Assembly: GCA_946800325.1 (NCBI GenBank)
Contig: OX326958.1
Coordinates: forward strand, 12,038,001 to 12,102,000
Source of the DNA: Luzula sylvatica
Taxonomy: Eukaryota; Streptophyta; Magnoliopsida; Poales; Juncaceae
DNA length: 64,000 nucleotides
Direction: 5' to 3'
The translations under genes and the position numbers were made by a program. Numbering within the stretch: the stretch's first letter is position 1; every line of letters starts with the position of its first letter. The notes under the pieces are model-generated. The model was not told the origin of the DNA. It saw only the letters and a list, made by a program, of their open reading frames with translations, and made no database searches. Below, one piece after another: positions 1 to 13,465 of this stretch.

Positions 1-584
1 GAATAGTTCTTAGACTTAAAGGAACGTGTTGGACACGGAAATGGTAGATTCGGGGCTCGAGGCATTGGCTTTAGAGAAAGCCGGGTTCGATAAACTTTAA
101 GAAGGAATCGAACGATATTACGTGCCTTGTGGTGGCATGTATAGACGCATATTCTCAAAATTGTTTTGAGAATTCGGGTGTATATGAAAGTAAAACACAG
201 CGCTCATGAAATAGTTTCAAGAGCTAGAGCGCGTTGAATGATTCAATGCGGCTCAAAGAGTAGGTTAATTTTGAGACGCCTTATGGGTCTTGGATTAACA
301 CTCGTGTGTTGATGGTACGAGATTTGATCGTCGTGACCGAATATCATATGCATTCGATAGATAAGTCGATCCCGAAATTGCATGAGATGCGATTTAAATT
401 TGAATTGGAGATGCTCGGAGTATCCGAGGAATCCAATGCATATAGATGCGTGGATGTCCTTGTAATTCAAAAGCGGGATCGAAAGAAATGTATGTCTAAG
501 GGTATTTTGGGAAAATGTTTTCCAAAATGGAGAGTTCGGACAAGGAGTTGTCCAAACTAATGACTCAAAGAATGGTGAAATCCG

Positions 585-1250
585 AGGAGGATTAAACCAA
601 GAGGTTGATTGCTTCTTTTGGCATTGCCGTCTTGGCCATATAAACGAGATTCGCGTATCTAGATTCCATATGATGGATTCCTAGAATCATTCGAATTAGA
701 TTCGATTGATTAATGCGATACTTATTTATTAGGCAAGACGACAAAGGGCATCATTCTCCAAAGGTTGGAGAAAGATCCAACGAATTGTTGGAAATTATAT
801 TTACATATGATGTTCCGATAAGTTCCGAGGCAAGAGGAGGCTATCGGTATTTTGTTACGTTTATGAACGGTTAAAGTAGATATGAAAATATCTATTTAAT
901 GCGTGCCGAAATGGAAACTTTTGAAAGGTTCAAAGAGTTTCAAAAACGAAATACGAAATCAACTAAGCAAGAAAATCAAAGCTTTTCGATAGGATCGAGA
1001 AGGCAAGTATTTGAGCTAAACCTTTCGATAGGATCGAAGAGGCGATATTTGAGTTATGAATATTGATGATCATTTATGATTGTGGAATAGTTTCACGATT
1101 GCCTTTATTCGGAACATTGAGATGTGTCCGAAAAGAGGAAATGAACGCATGTTGGACATGGTTCAATAAATGATAAGTCAATAGGATCTCCCAAAAATGT
1201 TTTGGGGATACGCCCTTGAGACAGCGGCACTAATGAATGGTTGCATATAA
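585..1250 (+). pseudogene. copia GAG-pre-integrase and integrase remnant
   Basis: By eye in three frames: WHCRLGHINE at about 612-645 is the His/Cys start of the GAG-pre-integrase domain. It is followed by a degraded LLGKTTKG (about 735), an NELLEIIFTYDV segment that aligns with the usual copia LxLIHTDVCGP, and ARGGYRYFVTF plus SRYENIYLM (about 827-900), the integrase core. LPKMFWGYALETAA (about 1190-1230) marks the integrase C-terminal part. Frameshifts and stops separate the blocks. Basis: motifs seen in the sequence; the family assignment comes from known copia signatures. Confidence 0.8.
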
Positions 1251-1659
1251 GATATGGACCATAAACCTTCTAATCGGTACAAAAGACGCCATATGAGATA
1301 TGGATCGGAATGGTTCCGAAGTGGTCATTTGTACAGATTTGAGGATGTGGGTATATTTCGAAATTTGTTTCGATTAAACTCAATCCCAAATCTGAAAATT
1401 GTTCGTTTATCCTTAAGGAAACTAAAGGGTATTAATTCTAATGTCCCGACGAAAATGAGATTTTCGTGGCTCGAAGAGATGCCTTCTTGGAGGAGGACTA
1501 GATGCGCACAAGTTTGGAACTTGGTGCCATTTATCTCTATGCGGGCTAGTGGGAGTAGAATAAATCTCGAAAGAGTTCGTGATTTGAAAATGAACATTGT
1601 ACCGATGAAAGTTGACATGGCTTCATCAAGAGTCGATGAACGCAAGTCGAACACACAAA

Positions 1660-2640
1660 GGAATTTTTCGTAGATCAAGTAGGCTATATCATAAGCCGGT
1701 AAATACGGATTTATCGTGGCTAATGATGATAGATCGAAATCATATAATGATTCGATATCCTACAAGGATGCTATGAAAAGTTGATTCCACATGACATGGT
1801 GTCATGAAATCTGAGATTCGATCCATGTGAATTATCAAGTTTAGAACTTGATTTCATTACTTTCTGGGTTAGACCCGTGAAATGTGAGTGGGTTTTTCAA
1901 GATGAAGAACCGGCATGGATAGGAATACGCATATATGTAAAGCGAGGCTTTTTGCGAAGAGTTTCATGCAATTCATAGTCGGACTATGAAGAAACGTTTT
2001 CGCATGTTGCCATGCTTTCACATTCTCGAAATTCTGCTTGCCATGGTCGCATATTATGACTATTTGATGTGGCAAAATGGATGTCAAAACCGAATTTCTT
2101 GACAGAAATTTTATGAAAGGATGTGTACTTGACACAACCTTACGGTTTTGTCGATTCATAAGAATCGGGGATAAGATATGCACGCTTTAACGATCCATAT
2201 GATGGATTAGAGAAAGCTTCTCGGAATTGGAATATTCGTTTTGACAAAATTATAAACTGTTATAAAATTGTCGAAACGAATGGAAACTTTGTGTACACAT
2301 GAAGGTTAGTGGGAGCTGCGTTATATTTCTTGTAACGACAAAGGATTTAGACGAGACCGCTTATGAATTAAGCGTGAAGATCTATAGGATAGATCTAAGA
2401 AGTTCCTCGTTCTATGTTATAGCACATATATCAACATATTGTTGAAAATGGTTTTCAACATATAAACTCCTTGGAGGAGATAAATCGAAATGTCGAATGG
2501 CAGAAATTTTCAACGGCTCGATGTGAGACATCAAGCAGCGCGAAAAGTAATAATATGATGCCTTACATTTGATGTTAGGATCTATTATATCTGTCATGAT
2601 ATGTATGTGGCTATCTGTCATACAAATAAAGCGTCTAGTT
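1660..2640 (+). pseudogene. copia reverse transcriptase remnant
   Basis: Starts with a decayed RRSSR...YGF linker (about 1665-1710). It continues through KARLFAKSF (about 1937, normally YKARLVAKG), a frameshifted MDVKTEFL (about 2078, normally MDVKTAFL), DVYLTQPYGFVDS-like residues (about 2120-2160), WNIRF (about 2228) and a VSG...VIFLV segment (about 2308-2330) that in intact elements precedes the YVDD catalytic motif. YVDD itself is not readable. The last stretch (about 2565-2630) matches the LGSIMYAM..TRPDV block only weakly. Many stops and frameshifts; no function expected. Confidence 0.75.
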
Positions 2641-3375
2641 CACCGTCAATAAAATTCATGGGAATCACATGAGTTTGAATGTAATTCGATTACATGAGAC
2701 TAACTCTTGTGATTGTATAATGGTTATACAAATATATACATAATGGTTATGTATATTTAAAACCCATCAGGATTTGTATTGACAGAGGTGAAGTTTATCC
2801 TTGAATACTTTGCGAAAGAATTCAGGATTTATTATCTATAATGGTGTGGAGGACGTGTTGGTTATAAAGAGTTATAACAAACAACAGTTTCCAAAGATGA
2901 AGCACGTCCAAATATGTAGCACGACTTTCGATCACAAAGTGTGTACATGTTTTGCTTAAATGAAAACACGGTTATGTGGAAAGGTTCCACAAGACCAATA
3001 GTTTATGATTCTATTTACGGTGGCGAGTATATTGCGGTTATTAATCGCAAAAGGAAGTGGTATGGATCAAGGATACATGACCAAACTCTAGTAGTCACGA
3101 GTTATCGGATTTATGGTTGTTTATTGCGTGAGACGCAATAGTACAAGCCAAAAATGCCGAGGTCACGACCACTTCTAGCCAATACTCAGAAAATTTCATT
3201 TGATCCATGAAATTTTATGAAAAGATGTGATCGTAGGTATTGGAAATGTTCCAATCCTGATGATGATTAACACTAGCGGGAACGTGCGGACCCGTTTACA
3301 AGACCGCTCTCTCTAGTCGCGCGTGACTGTCATGCGATGACTATGGGTATGGAGATACCTAGAGGAGGAAGAAGA
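2641..3375 (+). pseudogene. copia RNase H remnant and pol end
   Basis: A 66-codon open stretch at 2941-3141 reads FCLNENTVMWKGSTRP and then GGEYIAV, which lines up with the copia RNase H pattern (F.LNGGAVSWKSSKQ ... AEYIA). Further right, a decayed NVADPFTKPLS-like segment (about 3275-3315) and a short MG-rich end (about 3330-3375) match the C-terminal end of copia pol. The purine-rich run at about 3361-3391 follows directly. Non-functional. Confidence 0.7.
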
Positions 3376-4562
3376 GAGTAGAGTGTAGTTATCTAATATG
3401 ATAGTCCTCGCAGGTTATGGGTATGGAGATACCCATAGGTAAACGTTGTATCACCCAAATACTTAGTCCATATGAATGCATTCCTTTTAAAAATTTTGTT
3501 TACTTAAATTAAATATGCATTCACCTTATATGAAAACAGTGTGCGGGTTGTGTAATATGATTGTTACATGAACCTTGATTTGAACTTGTGTGGACGTCGA
3601 CATGGTTGAGGACCATGTGCAGCGAAACCGTCACACTTAAAGTGTCATTTCTAAACATCCCTAGTCGCGGATCAGCTTGCTTAAGAGAGAAGCATTTCTA
3701 TTATTGGATAGACTGAACGCGTACACTAGTACGTTTGCCGAGGAGATGATTATGTTTTGCTAATCATGGGACAAGGTGCTTGTCGAATCGGGAACGTAGA
3801 TATATGTTAGGTTACATGTATTGGATATGACCAAAGCCGCGAGTCCATGACATGGTTTAGTCATTATAGATGGACTTGTGACGGATGGGGTTTTAGATTC
3901 TTCATACTTGAGGGGATCATTGATTGCGTTACGTGCGTAACACAATGCTTTGATATGATCTTACGCTCACCGTAACAGGGAGTTAAAAGGGTCATCATTG
4001 GGTATTGTCCGAAACACGGAATTCAATGTGAGTCTCCAAGATAGGAATTGTTTATTCCGAAAGGAAGAGATATCTCTTAGGCGCCGCTCGATGAGTCGAT
4101 TAACGAAATCTCTGGCCAGAGTCAATGATATTAATGGTTAATATCGATTGAAATTTGTTAAATCAACTCGGAATCGGGGAATAAGTATAGTTAATCAAAT
4201 TATAAGGATGACTATTACCATGCCTTTTGATTAACGGATATCGCAAACAAGAGAACTAGTAACCGCTATTCGAGATAGGCACAATGATCACAATCATTTT
4301 TCGTTTTAACATGGGTAGCCATGATGGAGTGACTAGATCCCGCTCATGGGCTTGTAGTGCCATGCAAACGGCCTACTGCCATCGTTAAACGAACCTACAC
4401 GGTCACACAACGAGTCGTACTATGTCGGGCTTGATTGCAAGTTTTTGCACATTGGATGTGCATGGCTTTAGCGTATTTGATACGCGGGCCAGATTCTCTG
4501 ATATAGTGTATATGTGATATACATGAGTACCTTTTAGGTAAATCTGAAACTGAGTGTGAGAC
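3376..4562 (+). other. Non-coding 3' internal region of the family-A copia element
   Basis: About 1.2 kb between the end of pol and the right LTR. No convincing protein homology or long ORF was found. It begins next to a polypurine run (about 3361-3391) and carries a short near-repeat of TATGGGTATGGAGATACC (about 3342 and 3416). It could be a 3' untranslated spacer, a destroyed env-like region, or a sign that the LTR to the right belongs to a different insertion. Confidence 0.45.
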
Positions 4563-5654
4563 TGAAGGAAATACAGTTTTGGATCATCGCTAAAATGGTA
4601 CGTAGGACAAACGAACGTACGCGTTCGTGGGCATACGAAACAGATTAGTAAAACTGGTATAACTTTCAGTAGGAAACTTCGATTTGAATGGTTCAAATTG
4701 GGTTAGTTAGATAATGAGATTATCTAGAACTTTCATGTTGTAATATATTTCATTTGAGCGAAGTATCAGTATCGTTCTAATGAAATACCGAAAGGGTGCG
4801 ACAGTTTGACATACAGTCAGTAAAACGGCCGTAACTTTCGGGTCCGAACTCCAATTGGGCTGGGCCAAATTGGGTTGGAAAGATAATTAGATTATCTACA
4901 ACTTTCGTAATGTTCAAAGTCGGTTGGGACGATTTAATATTTTCGTTCTGACAGATTACTGAAAGGGTGTATGCAGTTTTCTGTTTGAAAAGGTGTATAG
5001 AAGATATACATACCTTTTGGCCCATCCTTATCCTATGGAGTATATATAGGATGTTTCTCTCTCTCTCATCAGTCCAACCAGTTGAATAATTAGATTAGTT
5101 CAACCAGAAAATTAATGGAGTTAATTTAGAATTAATCCAGAAATTAAGAGACTCTAATCACTTGATGAAAGAGTGCGAAGAGATTGAGAGAGAAGGAGAA
5201 AAGAATTTTCTCCGTCTAGAGAATCGAAACGCAATCATGCAAGTTCGCCGGTGCATCGTCTAGGCAGGTGCATCCACGACCGAGGTGCTACGACTCATGG
5301 TGGATACGGGTAGAGGAGCGACACATGTGGCTCTTCGTTGTGATCAAACCGGAGAAGTAATCGAGTAACGGGCTGTGGAATCATGCGGGCATGGAACGCA
5401 CGAAGACAACCCGAGGCGTGTCGAAACGGTGGGAGACGTGCGGTATGGGACGTATGGGCTAGTCACCAACGTGACACCGAAGGAAATAGAAGGCGGCGAT
5501 CAACCCTTCGTGTGCCATCAATTTGGCACTGGTATGAATCTGTCCTTCTATTCGCATCGTACCCTCGAAGTCGTGGCGTGATCTCGGGAATCGGGGAATC
5601 GAACCGGGCCTTCATTCCGCTGTGCGGGCCCGGGGTCGAGGATATTCCCCATCA
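4563..5654 (+). repeat. Family-A copia LTR (right LTR), 1092 bp
   Basis: Begins TGAAGGAAATACAG and ends CCCCATCA, matching the termini of the solo LTRs at 22209-23200 and (reversed) 30300-31203. It has a TATA-like stretch (about 5038-5048) followed by a CT-rich leader, as in LTR promoters. The 5 bases before it (GAGAC) do not match the GTTAG after it, which fits the 3' LTR of a longer element rather than a solo LTR. Small ORFs inside it are not genes. Confidence 0.75.
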
Positions 5655-6941
5655 GTTAGTTAGTTAGTTAGTTGGTCAGTTAGCTAGTTAGTTAGTTAGT
5701 TAAGTTAGTGGGTATGTAGGAAGGTAGTTAGTTAGTTTTTTAGTTGGTTAGTTGTTAGTTATATAGGAAGGTAGGGAGTTAGTTAGTTAGTGAGTGAGTT
5801 AGTTAGTTAGTCAGTCAATTAGTGGGTATGTAGGAAGGTAGTTAGTTTGTTAGTTATATGGTTGGTTAGTTTGTTAATATGTATGTAGGAAAGCAGTTAT
5901 TTAGATAGTTAGTGGGTATGTTGGAAGGTAGCCAGCCAGCTAGTTAGTTAGTTAGTTAGTTCGTTAGTTAGCTAGTAGTTAGTTAGTGGGTAGGTAGGAA
6001 GGTAGATAGTTAGTTAGTTAGTTAGTTAGTCAGTTTTGCTAGTTAATAAGTATGTAGGTAGGTAGTTAGTAAGTTAGTTAGTGGGTTACTTAGTTAGTTA
6101 ATGGGTATGTAGTTAGTTAATTAGTCAGTTAGTTAGTTAGCGAGTATGTATGAAGGTAGTTAGTTAATTAGTTAGTTATTAAATTAGTTAGATAGTCAGT
6201 AAATAGGTATTAAAGAAGGTAGTTAGTTCGGTTAGTTAGTTAGATAATTACTTAATTAGTTAGTTAGTTAGTTAGTTAGTTAGTCAGTTAGTTAGATAGT
6301 TAGTTAGTGGGTATGTAGGAAGGTAGTTAGTTAGTTAGTAAGTTAGTCACATAGTTAGGTAGTTAGTTAGTTTGTTAATTAATTAATAGGCATGTCGGAA
6401 AGTAGTTAGTTAGTGAGTTAGTAGTTAGTTAGTTAGTTTGTTTGTTTGTTTGTTAGTAGTTACTTAGTTAGTTAGTTAGTTAATTAGTTAGTCAGGTAAT
6501 TAGTTAGTTAGTTAGTTAATTAGTTAGTTAGTTAGTTACCTAGTAGTTAGTTAATTAGTTGGTTAGTGCATATGTACAAAGGTAGTTAGTTAGTCAGTTA
6601 GTTAGTTAGTTAATTAGTTACTTAGTTAGTTAATTAGTTAGTTAGTTAATTAGTTAGTAAGCTAGTTAATTAGTTAGTTTGTTAATTAGTTAGCGGGTAT
6701 GTAGGAAGGTAGTTAGTTAGTTTGTCAGTTGTTAGTTATGTAGGAAGGTAGGGAGTTAGTTTGTGAGTGTGTTAGCTAGTTAGTTAGTTAGTGGGTATGC
6801 AGGAAGGTAGTTAGTTTGTTAGTTAGATGTTTAGTTAGTTTGTTTGTTAGTTAGTTAGTTAATATGTATGTAGGAAAGTGGTTAGTTCGTTAGTTCGTTA
6901 ATTAGTTAGTTAGTTAGTTAGTGAGTTGGTATCTATGAAGG

Positions 6942-6987
<46 letters not shown>

Positions 6988-7167
6988 CTTAGTTAGTTAG
7001 TTAGTTAGTCAGTTAATATGTATGTGTGAAGGTAGCTTGTTAGTTAGTTAGTTAGTTAGTTCTTTAATTATTAGTTCGTTAGTTAGCTAGTAGTTAGTTA
7101 GTGGGTAGGTAGGAAGGTAGTTAGTTAGTTAGTCAGTTTGCAAGTCAATAAGAATGTAGGAAGGTAG

Positions 7168-7199
<32 letters not shown>

Positions 7200-7397
7200 A
7201 TTAGTTAGTTTGTTTGTTTGTTTGTCAGTTAGTTAGATTGTTAGTGAGTATTTAGGAAGGTAGTTAGTTGTATACTTAGTTACTTAGTTCGTTAATATGT
7301 ATGTAGGAAGGTGGTTAGTTAATTAGTTAGTTAGTGCGTACGTAGGAAGTTAGTTAGTTAGTTCGTTAGTTAGTTCGTTAATATGTACGTTGCAAGG

Positions 7398-7436
<39 letters not shown>

Positions 7437-7566
7437 GAAGATAGTTAGTTAGTTTGTTAGTTAGTTAGTTAGGAAGATAGTTAGGCACTTACTTACTTAC
7501 TTAATAGGAATGTGGGAAGGTGGCTAGTTAGTTATTTAGTTAGTTAGCTAATAGTTAGTTTGTTAA

Positions 7567-7609
<43 letters not shown>

Positions 7610-8322
7610 ATAGGTATGTAGGAAGGTAGTTACTTAGTCAGTTAGTTACTTAGTTAGTGGGTATGTAGGAAAATAGTTAGTTAGTTAATTAGTTAGTTAG
7701 TTAGTTAGCTAGTAGTTAGTTATTTAGTTAGTTAGTTAGTTAGTTAGTTGTTTGGTTAGTTAGTTAGTTAGCTAGTAGTTAGTTAGCTAGTTAGTTTGTT
7801 AGTTTGTTCATTAGTTAGTCAGTTAGTTAGTTAGTTAGTTAGTGGGTATGTAGGAAGGTAATTGTATAGTTAGTCAGTTAGTTAGTTAATAGGTATGCAG
7901 GAATGCAGTTAGTTATTTACTTGGTTAGTTAGTTATTAGTGCGTACGTAGGAAGCTAGGTAGTTAATTAGTTAGTTCGTAAGCTAGTTAGTTAATAGGTA
8001 TGTTGGAAGGTTGTTAGTTAGTTTGTTTGTTTGTTAATTAGTTAGTTAGTTAGTTAGTTAGGTAGTGGGTATGTACAAAAGTAGTTAGTTAGTTAGTTAG
8101 TCAGTTAGTTAATAGGTATATAGGTAGGGAGTTAACTAGTTAGTTGTTAGTTAGTTAGTTAGTTAGTTAATTATTTAGTTAGTTAGCTAGTAGATAGTTA
8201 GTTAGGTAGTTAGTTAATTAATTACTTAGTTAGTTAGTTAGTTAGTTACTTAATAGGTATGTAGGAAGGTAGTTAGTTAGTTATTTATTTAGTTAGTTAG
8301 CTAATAGTTAGTTAGTTAATTG

Positions 8323-8366
<44 letters not shown>

Positions 8367-8699
8367 ATTAGTTAGTTATTTGGTTACTTACTTAGTTAAT
8401 TAGTTAGTTAGTTCGTTAGTTAGTTAATTAGATAGTAAGTTCGTTAGTTAGTTAGTAAGTTAGTTAGTAAATTAGCTGGTTTGTTTGTTTGTTAGTTACT
8501 TAGTAAGATATTTGGTTAGTTAGTTAGTGGGTATGTAGGAAGGTAGGTAGTTAGTTAGTTAATTAGTTAGTTAGTTAGTTAGTTAGTTACTAAGTTAGTT
8601 AATTAGTTAGTTAGTTAGTTAGTGGGTATGTAGGAAGGTAGGTAGGTAGTTTGTCATTTGTTAGTTATGTAGGAAGGTAGGGAGTTAGTCAGTTAGACG

Positions 8700-8731
<32 letters not shown>

Positions 8732-9033
8732 ATAGGTATGTAGGAAAGTGGTTAGTTAGTTAGTTAGTTCGTTAGTTAGTTAGTTAATTAGTCAGTTAGT
8801 TAGTTAGTTAGTTGGTATCTATGAAGGTAGTTAGTTAATTAGTTAGTTAGTTAGTTAGTTAGTTGGTATCTATGAAGGTAGTTAGTTAATTAGTTAGTTA
8901 GTTAGTTAGTTAGTTAGTAAGTTAGTTAATTAGTTATTAAGTTAGTTAGTTAGTTAGTGGGTATGTAGGAAGGTTGTTAGTTAGTTGATCAGTTGAAAGT
9001 TATGTAGGAAGGTAGGGAGTTAGTTAGAGAGTG

Positions 9034-9070
<37 letters not shown>

Positions 9071-9398
9071 ATAGGTATGTAGGAAGGTAGTTACTTAGTC
9101 AGTTAGTTACTTAGTTAGTGGGTATGTTGGAAAATAGTTAGTTAGTTAATTAGTTAATTAGTTAGTTAGCTAGTAGTTAGTTAGTTAGTTTGTTAGTTAG
9201 TTAGATATTTGGTTAGTTAGTTAGTTAGCTAGTAGTTAGTTAGCTAGTTAGTTTATTAGTGTGTTCATTAGTTAGTCAGTTAGTTAGTTAGTTAGTTAGT
9301 GGGTATGTAGGAAGGTAATTGTATAGTTAGTCAGTTAGTTAGTTAATAGGTATGCAGGAATGCAGTTAGTTATTTACTTAGTTAGTTAGTTAGTTAGT

Positions 9399-9495
9399 GC
9401 GTATGTAGGAAGCTAGGTAGTTAATTAGTTAGTTCGTAAGGTAGTTAGTTAATAGGTATGTTGGAAGGTTGTTAGTTAGTTTGTTTGTTTGTTAA

Positions 9496-9527
<32 letters not shown>

Positions 9528-9782
9528 GTAGTGGGTATGTAGAAAAGTAGTTAGTTAGTTAGTTAGTTAGTTAATAGGTATATAGGTAGGGAGTTAACTA
9601 GTTAGTTGTTAGTTAGTTAGTTAGTTAGTTAATTAGTTAGTTAGTTAGCTAGTAGATATAGTTAGGTAGTTAGTTAATTAATTACTTAGTTAGTTAGTTA
9701 GTTAGTTACTTAATAGGTATGTAGGAAGGTAGTTAGTTAGTTATTTATTTAGTTAGTTAGCTAATAGTTAGTTAGTTAATTG

Positions 9783-9838
<56 letters not shown>

Positions 9839-10171
9839 ATTAGTTAGTTATTTGGTTACTTACTTAGTTAATTAGTTAGTTAGTTCGTTAGTTAGTTAAT
9901 TAGATAGTAAGTTCGTTAGTTAGTTAGTAAGTTAGTTAGTAAATTAGCTGGTTTGTTTGTTTGTTAGTTACTTAGTTAGATATTTGGTTAGTTAGTTAGT
10001 GGGTATGTAGGAAGGTAGGTAGTTAGTTAGTTAATTAGTTAGTTAGTTAGTTAGTTACTAAGTTAGTTAATTAGTTAGTTAGTTAGTTAGTTAGTGGGTA
10101 TGTAGGAAGGTAGGTAGGTAGTTTGTCAGTTGTTAGTTATGTAGGAAGGTAGGGAGTTAGTTAGTTATACG

Positions 10172-10211
<40 letters not shown>

Positions 10212-10796
10212 ATAGGTATGTAGGAAAGTGGTTAGTTAGTTAGTTAGTTCGTTAGTTAGTTAGTTAGTTAATTAGTTAGTTAGTTAGTTAGTTAGTTGGT
10301 ATCTATGAAGGTAGTTAGTTAATTAGTTAGTTAGTTAGTTAGTTAGTTAGTAAGTTAGTTAATTAGTTAGTTAGTTTGTTAGTTAGTTAGTGGGTATGTA
10401 GGAAGGTTATTAGTTAGTTGATCAGTTGATAGTTAGGTAGGAAGGTAGTTAGTTAGTTAGTTAGTTAGTGGGTATGTAGGAAGGTAGTTAGTTTAATAGT
10501 CAGATGGTTAGATGGTTAGTTAGTTAGTTACTTAGTTAGTTAATAGGTATGTAGGAAAGTGGTTAGTTAGTTAGTTCGTTAGTTAGTTAGTTAGTTAATT
10601 AGTATGTAGGAAGGTAGTTACTTAGTCAGTCAGTTAGTTAGTTGGTGGGTATGTAGGAAAATAGTTAGTTAGTTAGTGAATTAGTTAGTTAGTTAGTTAG
10701 CAAGTAGTTAGTTAGTTAGTTATTTGGTTAGTTAGCTAGCTAGTAGTTAGTTAGCAAGTTAGTTAGTTTGTTAGTTAGTTAGTTCATTAGTTAGTC

Positions 10797-10827
<31 letters not shown>

Positions 10828-11718
10828 GGGTATGTAGGAAGGTAATTGTATAGTCAGTTAGTTAGTTTGTTAATAGGTATGCAGGAATGCAGTTAGTTAT
10901 TTACTTAGTTAGTCTGTTAGTTAGTGCGTATGTTGGAAGCTAGGTAGTCGGTTAGTTAGTTCGTATGGTAGTTAGTTAATAGGTATGTTGGAAGGTCGTT
11001 AGTTAGTTAGTTAGTTAGTTTGTTAATTAGTTAGTTAGTTTGCTAGTTAGGTTGTTGGTATGTAGAAAACTAGTTAGTTAGTTAGTTAGTTAGTTAATGG
11101 GTATATAGGGAGGGAGGTAACTAGTTAGTTAGTTAGTTAGTTAATTAGTTAGTTAGTTAGTTAGCTAGTAGATAGTAAGTTAGGTAGTTAGTTAATTAAT
11201 TAGTTAGTTAGTTAGTTAGTTAGTGGGTATGTAGGAAGGTAGTCAGTTATTTAGTTAGTTACTTACTTACTTAATAGGTGTGTAGGGAGGTAGTTAGTTA
11301 GTTATTTATTTAGTTAGTTAGCTAATAGTTAGTTAGTTAATTGGTTAGTTAGTTAGTTAGTCAATTAGTTAGTGAGATAATTAGTTTGTCAGATAGTTAG
11401 TCAGTTATCGGCTATGTCGGAAAGTAGTTTGTTAGTTAGTTAATTAATTAATTAGTAAGTTAGTTATCTAGTAGTTAGTTAGTTTGTTAGTTAGTTAACT
11501 AGTTAGTTATTTGGTTAGTTAGTTAGTTAGTTAGTTAATTAGTTAGTTAGTTCGTTAGTTAGTTAATTAGATAGTTAGTTCGTTAGTTTGTTAGTAAGTT
11601 AGTTAGTTAGTTAGTTTGTTAGTTAGTTTGTTAGTTAGTTAGATATTTGGTAAGTTAGTTAGTGGGTATGTAGGAAGGTAGGTAGGTAGTTAGTCAGTTA
11701 GTTAGTTAGTTAATTAGT
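9399..11718. repeat. Higher-order repeat inside the array, first 2.3 kb copy
   Basis: Distinctive landmarks recur about 2.3 kb downstream. The GCGTATGTAGGAAGC landmark at 9399 recurs at 11719. The AGTATGTAGGAAGGTAG landmark at 10611 recurs at 12915. The spacer triplet near 11660 recurs near 13955. The copy is a tandem segmental duplication within the TTAG array. Confidence 0.7.
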
Positions 11719-12457
11719 GCGTATGTAGGAAGCTAGGTAGTTAATTAGTTAGTTCGTAAGGTAGTTAGTTAATAGGTATGTTGGAAGGTTGTTAGTTAGT
11801 TTGTTTGTTTGTTAATTAGTTAGTTAGTTAGTTAGTTAGGTAGTGGGTATGTAGAAAAGTAGTTAGTTTGTTAGTCAGTTAGTTAATAGGTATATAGGTA
11901 GGGAGTTAACTAGTTAGTTGTTAGTTAGTTAGTTAGTTAGTTAATTAGTTAGTTAGTTAGCTAATAGATAGTTAGTTAGGTAGTTAGTTAATTAATTACT
12001 TAGTTAGTTAGTTAGTTAGTTACTTAATAGGTATGTAGGAAGGTAGTTAGTTAGTTATTTATTTAGTTAGCTAGCTAATAGTTAGTTAGTTAATTGGTCA
12101 GTTAGTTAGTTAGTTAGTTAGTTAGTTAATTAGTTAGTTATTTGGTTACTTACTTAGTTAACTAGTTAGTTAGTTCGTTAGTTAGTTAATTATATAGTAA
12201 GTTCGTTAGTTAGTTAGTAAGTTAGTTAGTAAATTAGCTGGTTTGTTTGTTTGTTTGTTACTTAGTTAGATATTTGGTTAGTTAGTTATTGGGTATGTAG
12301 GAAGGTAGGTAGTTAGTTAGTTAATTAGTTAGTTAGTTAGTTAGTTACTAAGTTAGTTAATTAGTTAGTTACTTAGTTAGTGGGTATGTAGGAAGGTAGG
12401 TAGGTAGTTTGTCAGTTGTTAGTTATGTAGGAAGGTAGGGAGTTAGTTAGTTAGACG

Positions 12458-12493
<36 letters not shown>

Positions 12494-13110
12494 ATAGGTA
12501 TGTAGGAAAGTGGTTATTTAGTTAGTTAGTTAGTTCGTTAGTAAGTTAGTTAATTAGTTAGTTAGTTAGTTAGTTAGTTGGTATATATGAAGGTAGTTAG
12601 TTAATTAGTTAGTTAGTTAGTTAGTTAGTAAGTTAGTTAATTAGTTAGTTAGTTAGTTAGTGGGTATGTAGGAAGGTTGTTAGTTAGTTGATCAGTTGAT
12701 AGTTATGTAGGAAGGTAGGGAGTTAGTTAGAGAGTTAGTTAGTTAGTTAGTTAGTAAGTTAGTTAGTTAGTTAGTTAGTTAGTGGGTATGTAGGAAGGTA
12801 GTTAGTTTAATAGTCAGATGGTTAGATGGTTAGTTAGTTAGTTACTTAGTTAGTTAATAGGTATGTAGGAAAGTGGTTAGTTAGTTAGTTCGTTGGTTAG
12901 TTAGTTAGTTAATTAGTATGTAGGAAGGTAGTTACTTAGTCAGTCAGTTAGTTAGTTGGTGGGTATGTAGGAAAATAGTTAGTTAGTTAGTGAATTAGTT
13001 AGTTAGTTAGTTAGCAAGTAGTTAGTTAGTTAGTTATTTGGTTAGTTAGCTAGCTAGTAGTTAGTTAGCTAGTTAGTTAGTTTGTTAGTTAGTTAGTTCA
13101 TTAGTTAGTC

Positions 13111-13141
<31 letters not shown>

Positions 13142-13434
13142 GGGTATGTAGGAAGGTAATTGTATAGTCAGTTAGTTAGTTTGTTAATAGGTATGGAGGA
13201 ATGCAGTTAGTTATTTACTTAGTTAGTCTGTTAGTTAGTGCGTATGTTGGAAGCTAGGTAGTCGGTTAGTTAATTCGTATGGTAGTTAGTTAATAGGTAT
13301 GTTGGAAGGTCGTTAGTTAGTTAGTTAGTTAGTTTGTTAATTAGTTAGTTAGTTTGCTAGTTAGGTTGTGGGTATGTAGAAAACTAGTTAGTTAGTTAGT
13401 TAGTTAGTTAATAGGTATATAGGAGGGAGGTAAC

Positions 13435-13465
<31 letters not shown>

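Larger units (their letters stand above)
1..5654 (+). mobile_element. Decayed Ty1/copia retrotransposon (family A), 3' part
   Basis: Remnants of a copia polyprotein run left to right: GAG-pre-integrase (WHCRLGH at about 615), integrase, reverse transcriptase, RNase H, and an LTR at the right edge. The order integrase before reverse transcriptase is the copia order. Every domain is broken by stops and frameshifts, so no protein can be made. The 5' LTR and most of gag lie outside the window. The right LTR ends in CA at 5654 and runs straight into the TTAG array with GTTAG, which suggests the element inserted into the array and that its left flank would also be TTAG repeat. The internal part and the LTR are joined into one element by order and orientation only; the 1.2 kb between RNase H and the LTR is unusually long. 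Confidence 0.8.

Noticed and set aside
243..1678. ORFs of 75-139 codons in the left region as host genes
   Set aside because: They lie within the decayed copia polyprotein, some on the wrong strand, and match no gene of their own.
5375..5667. ORFs of 68 and 94 codons
   Set aside because: They sit in the family-A LTR, and the second runs into the TTAG array.
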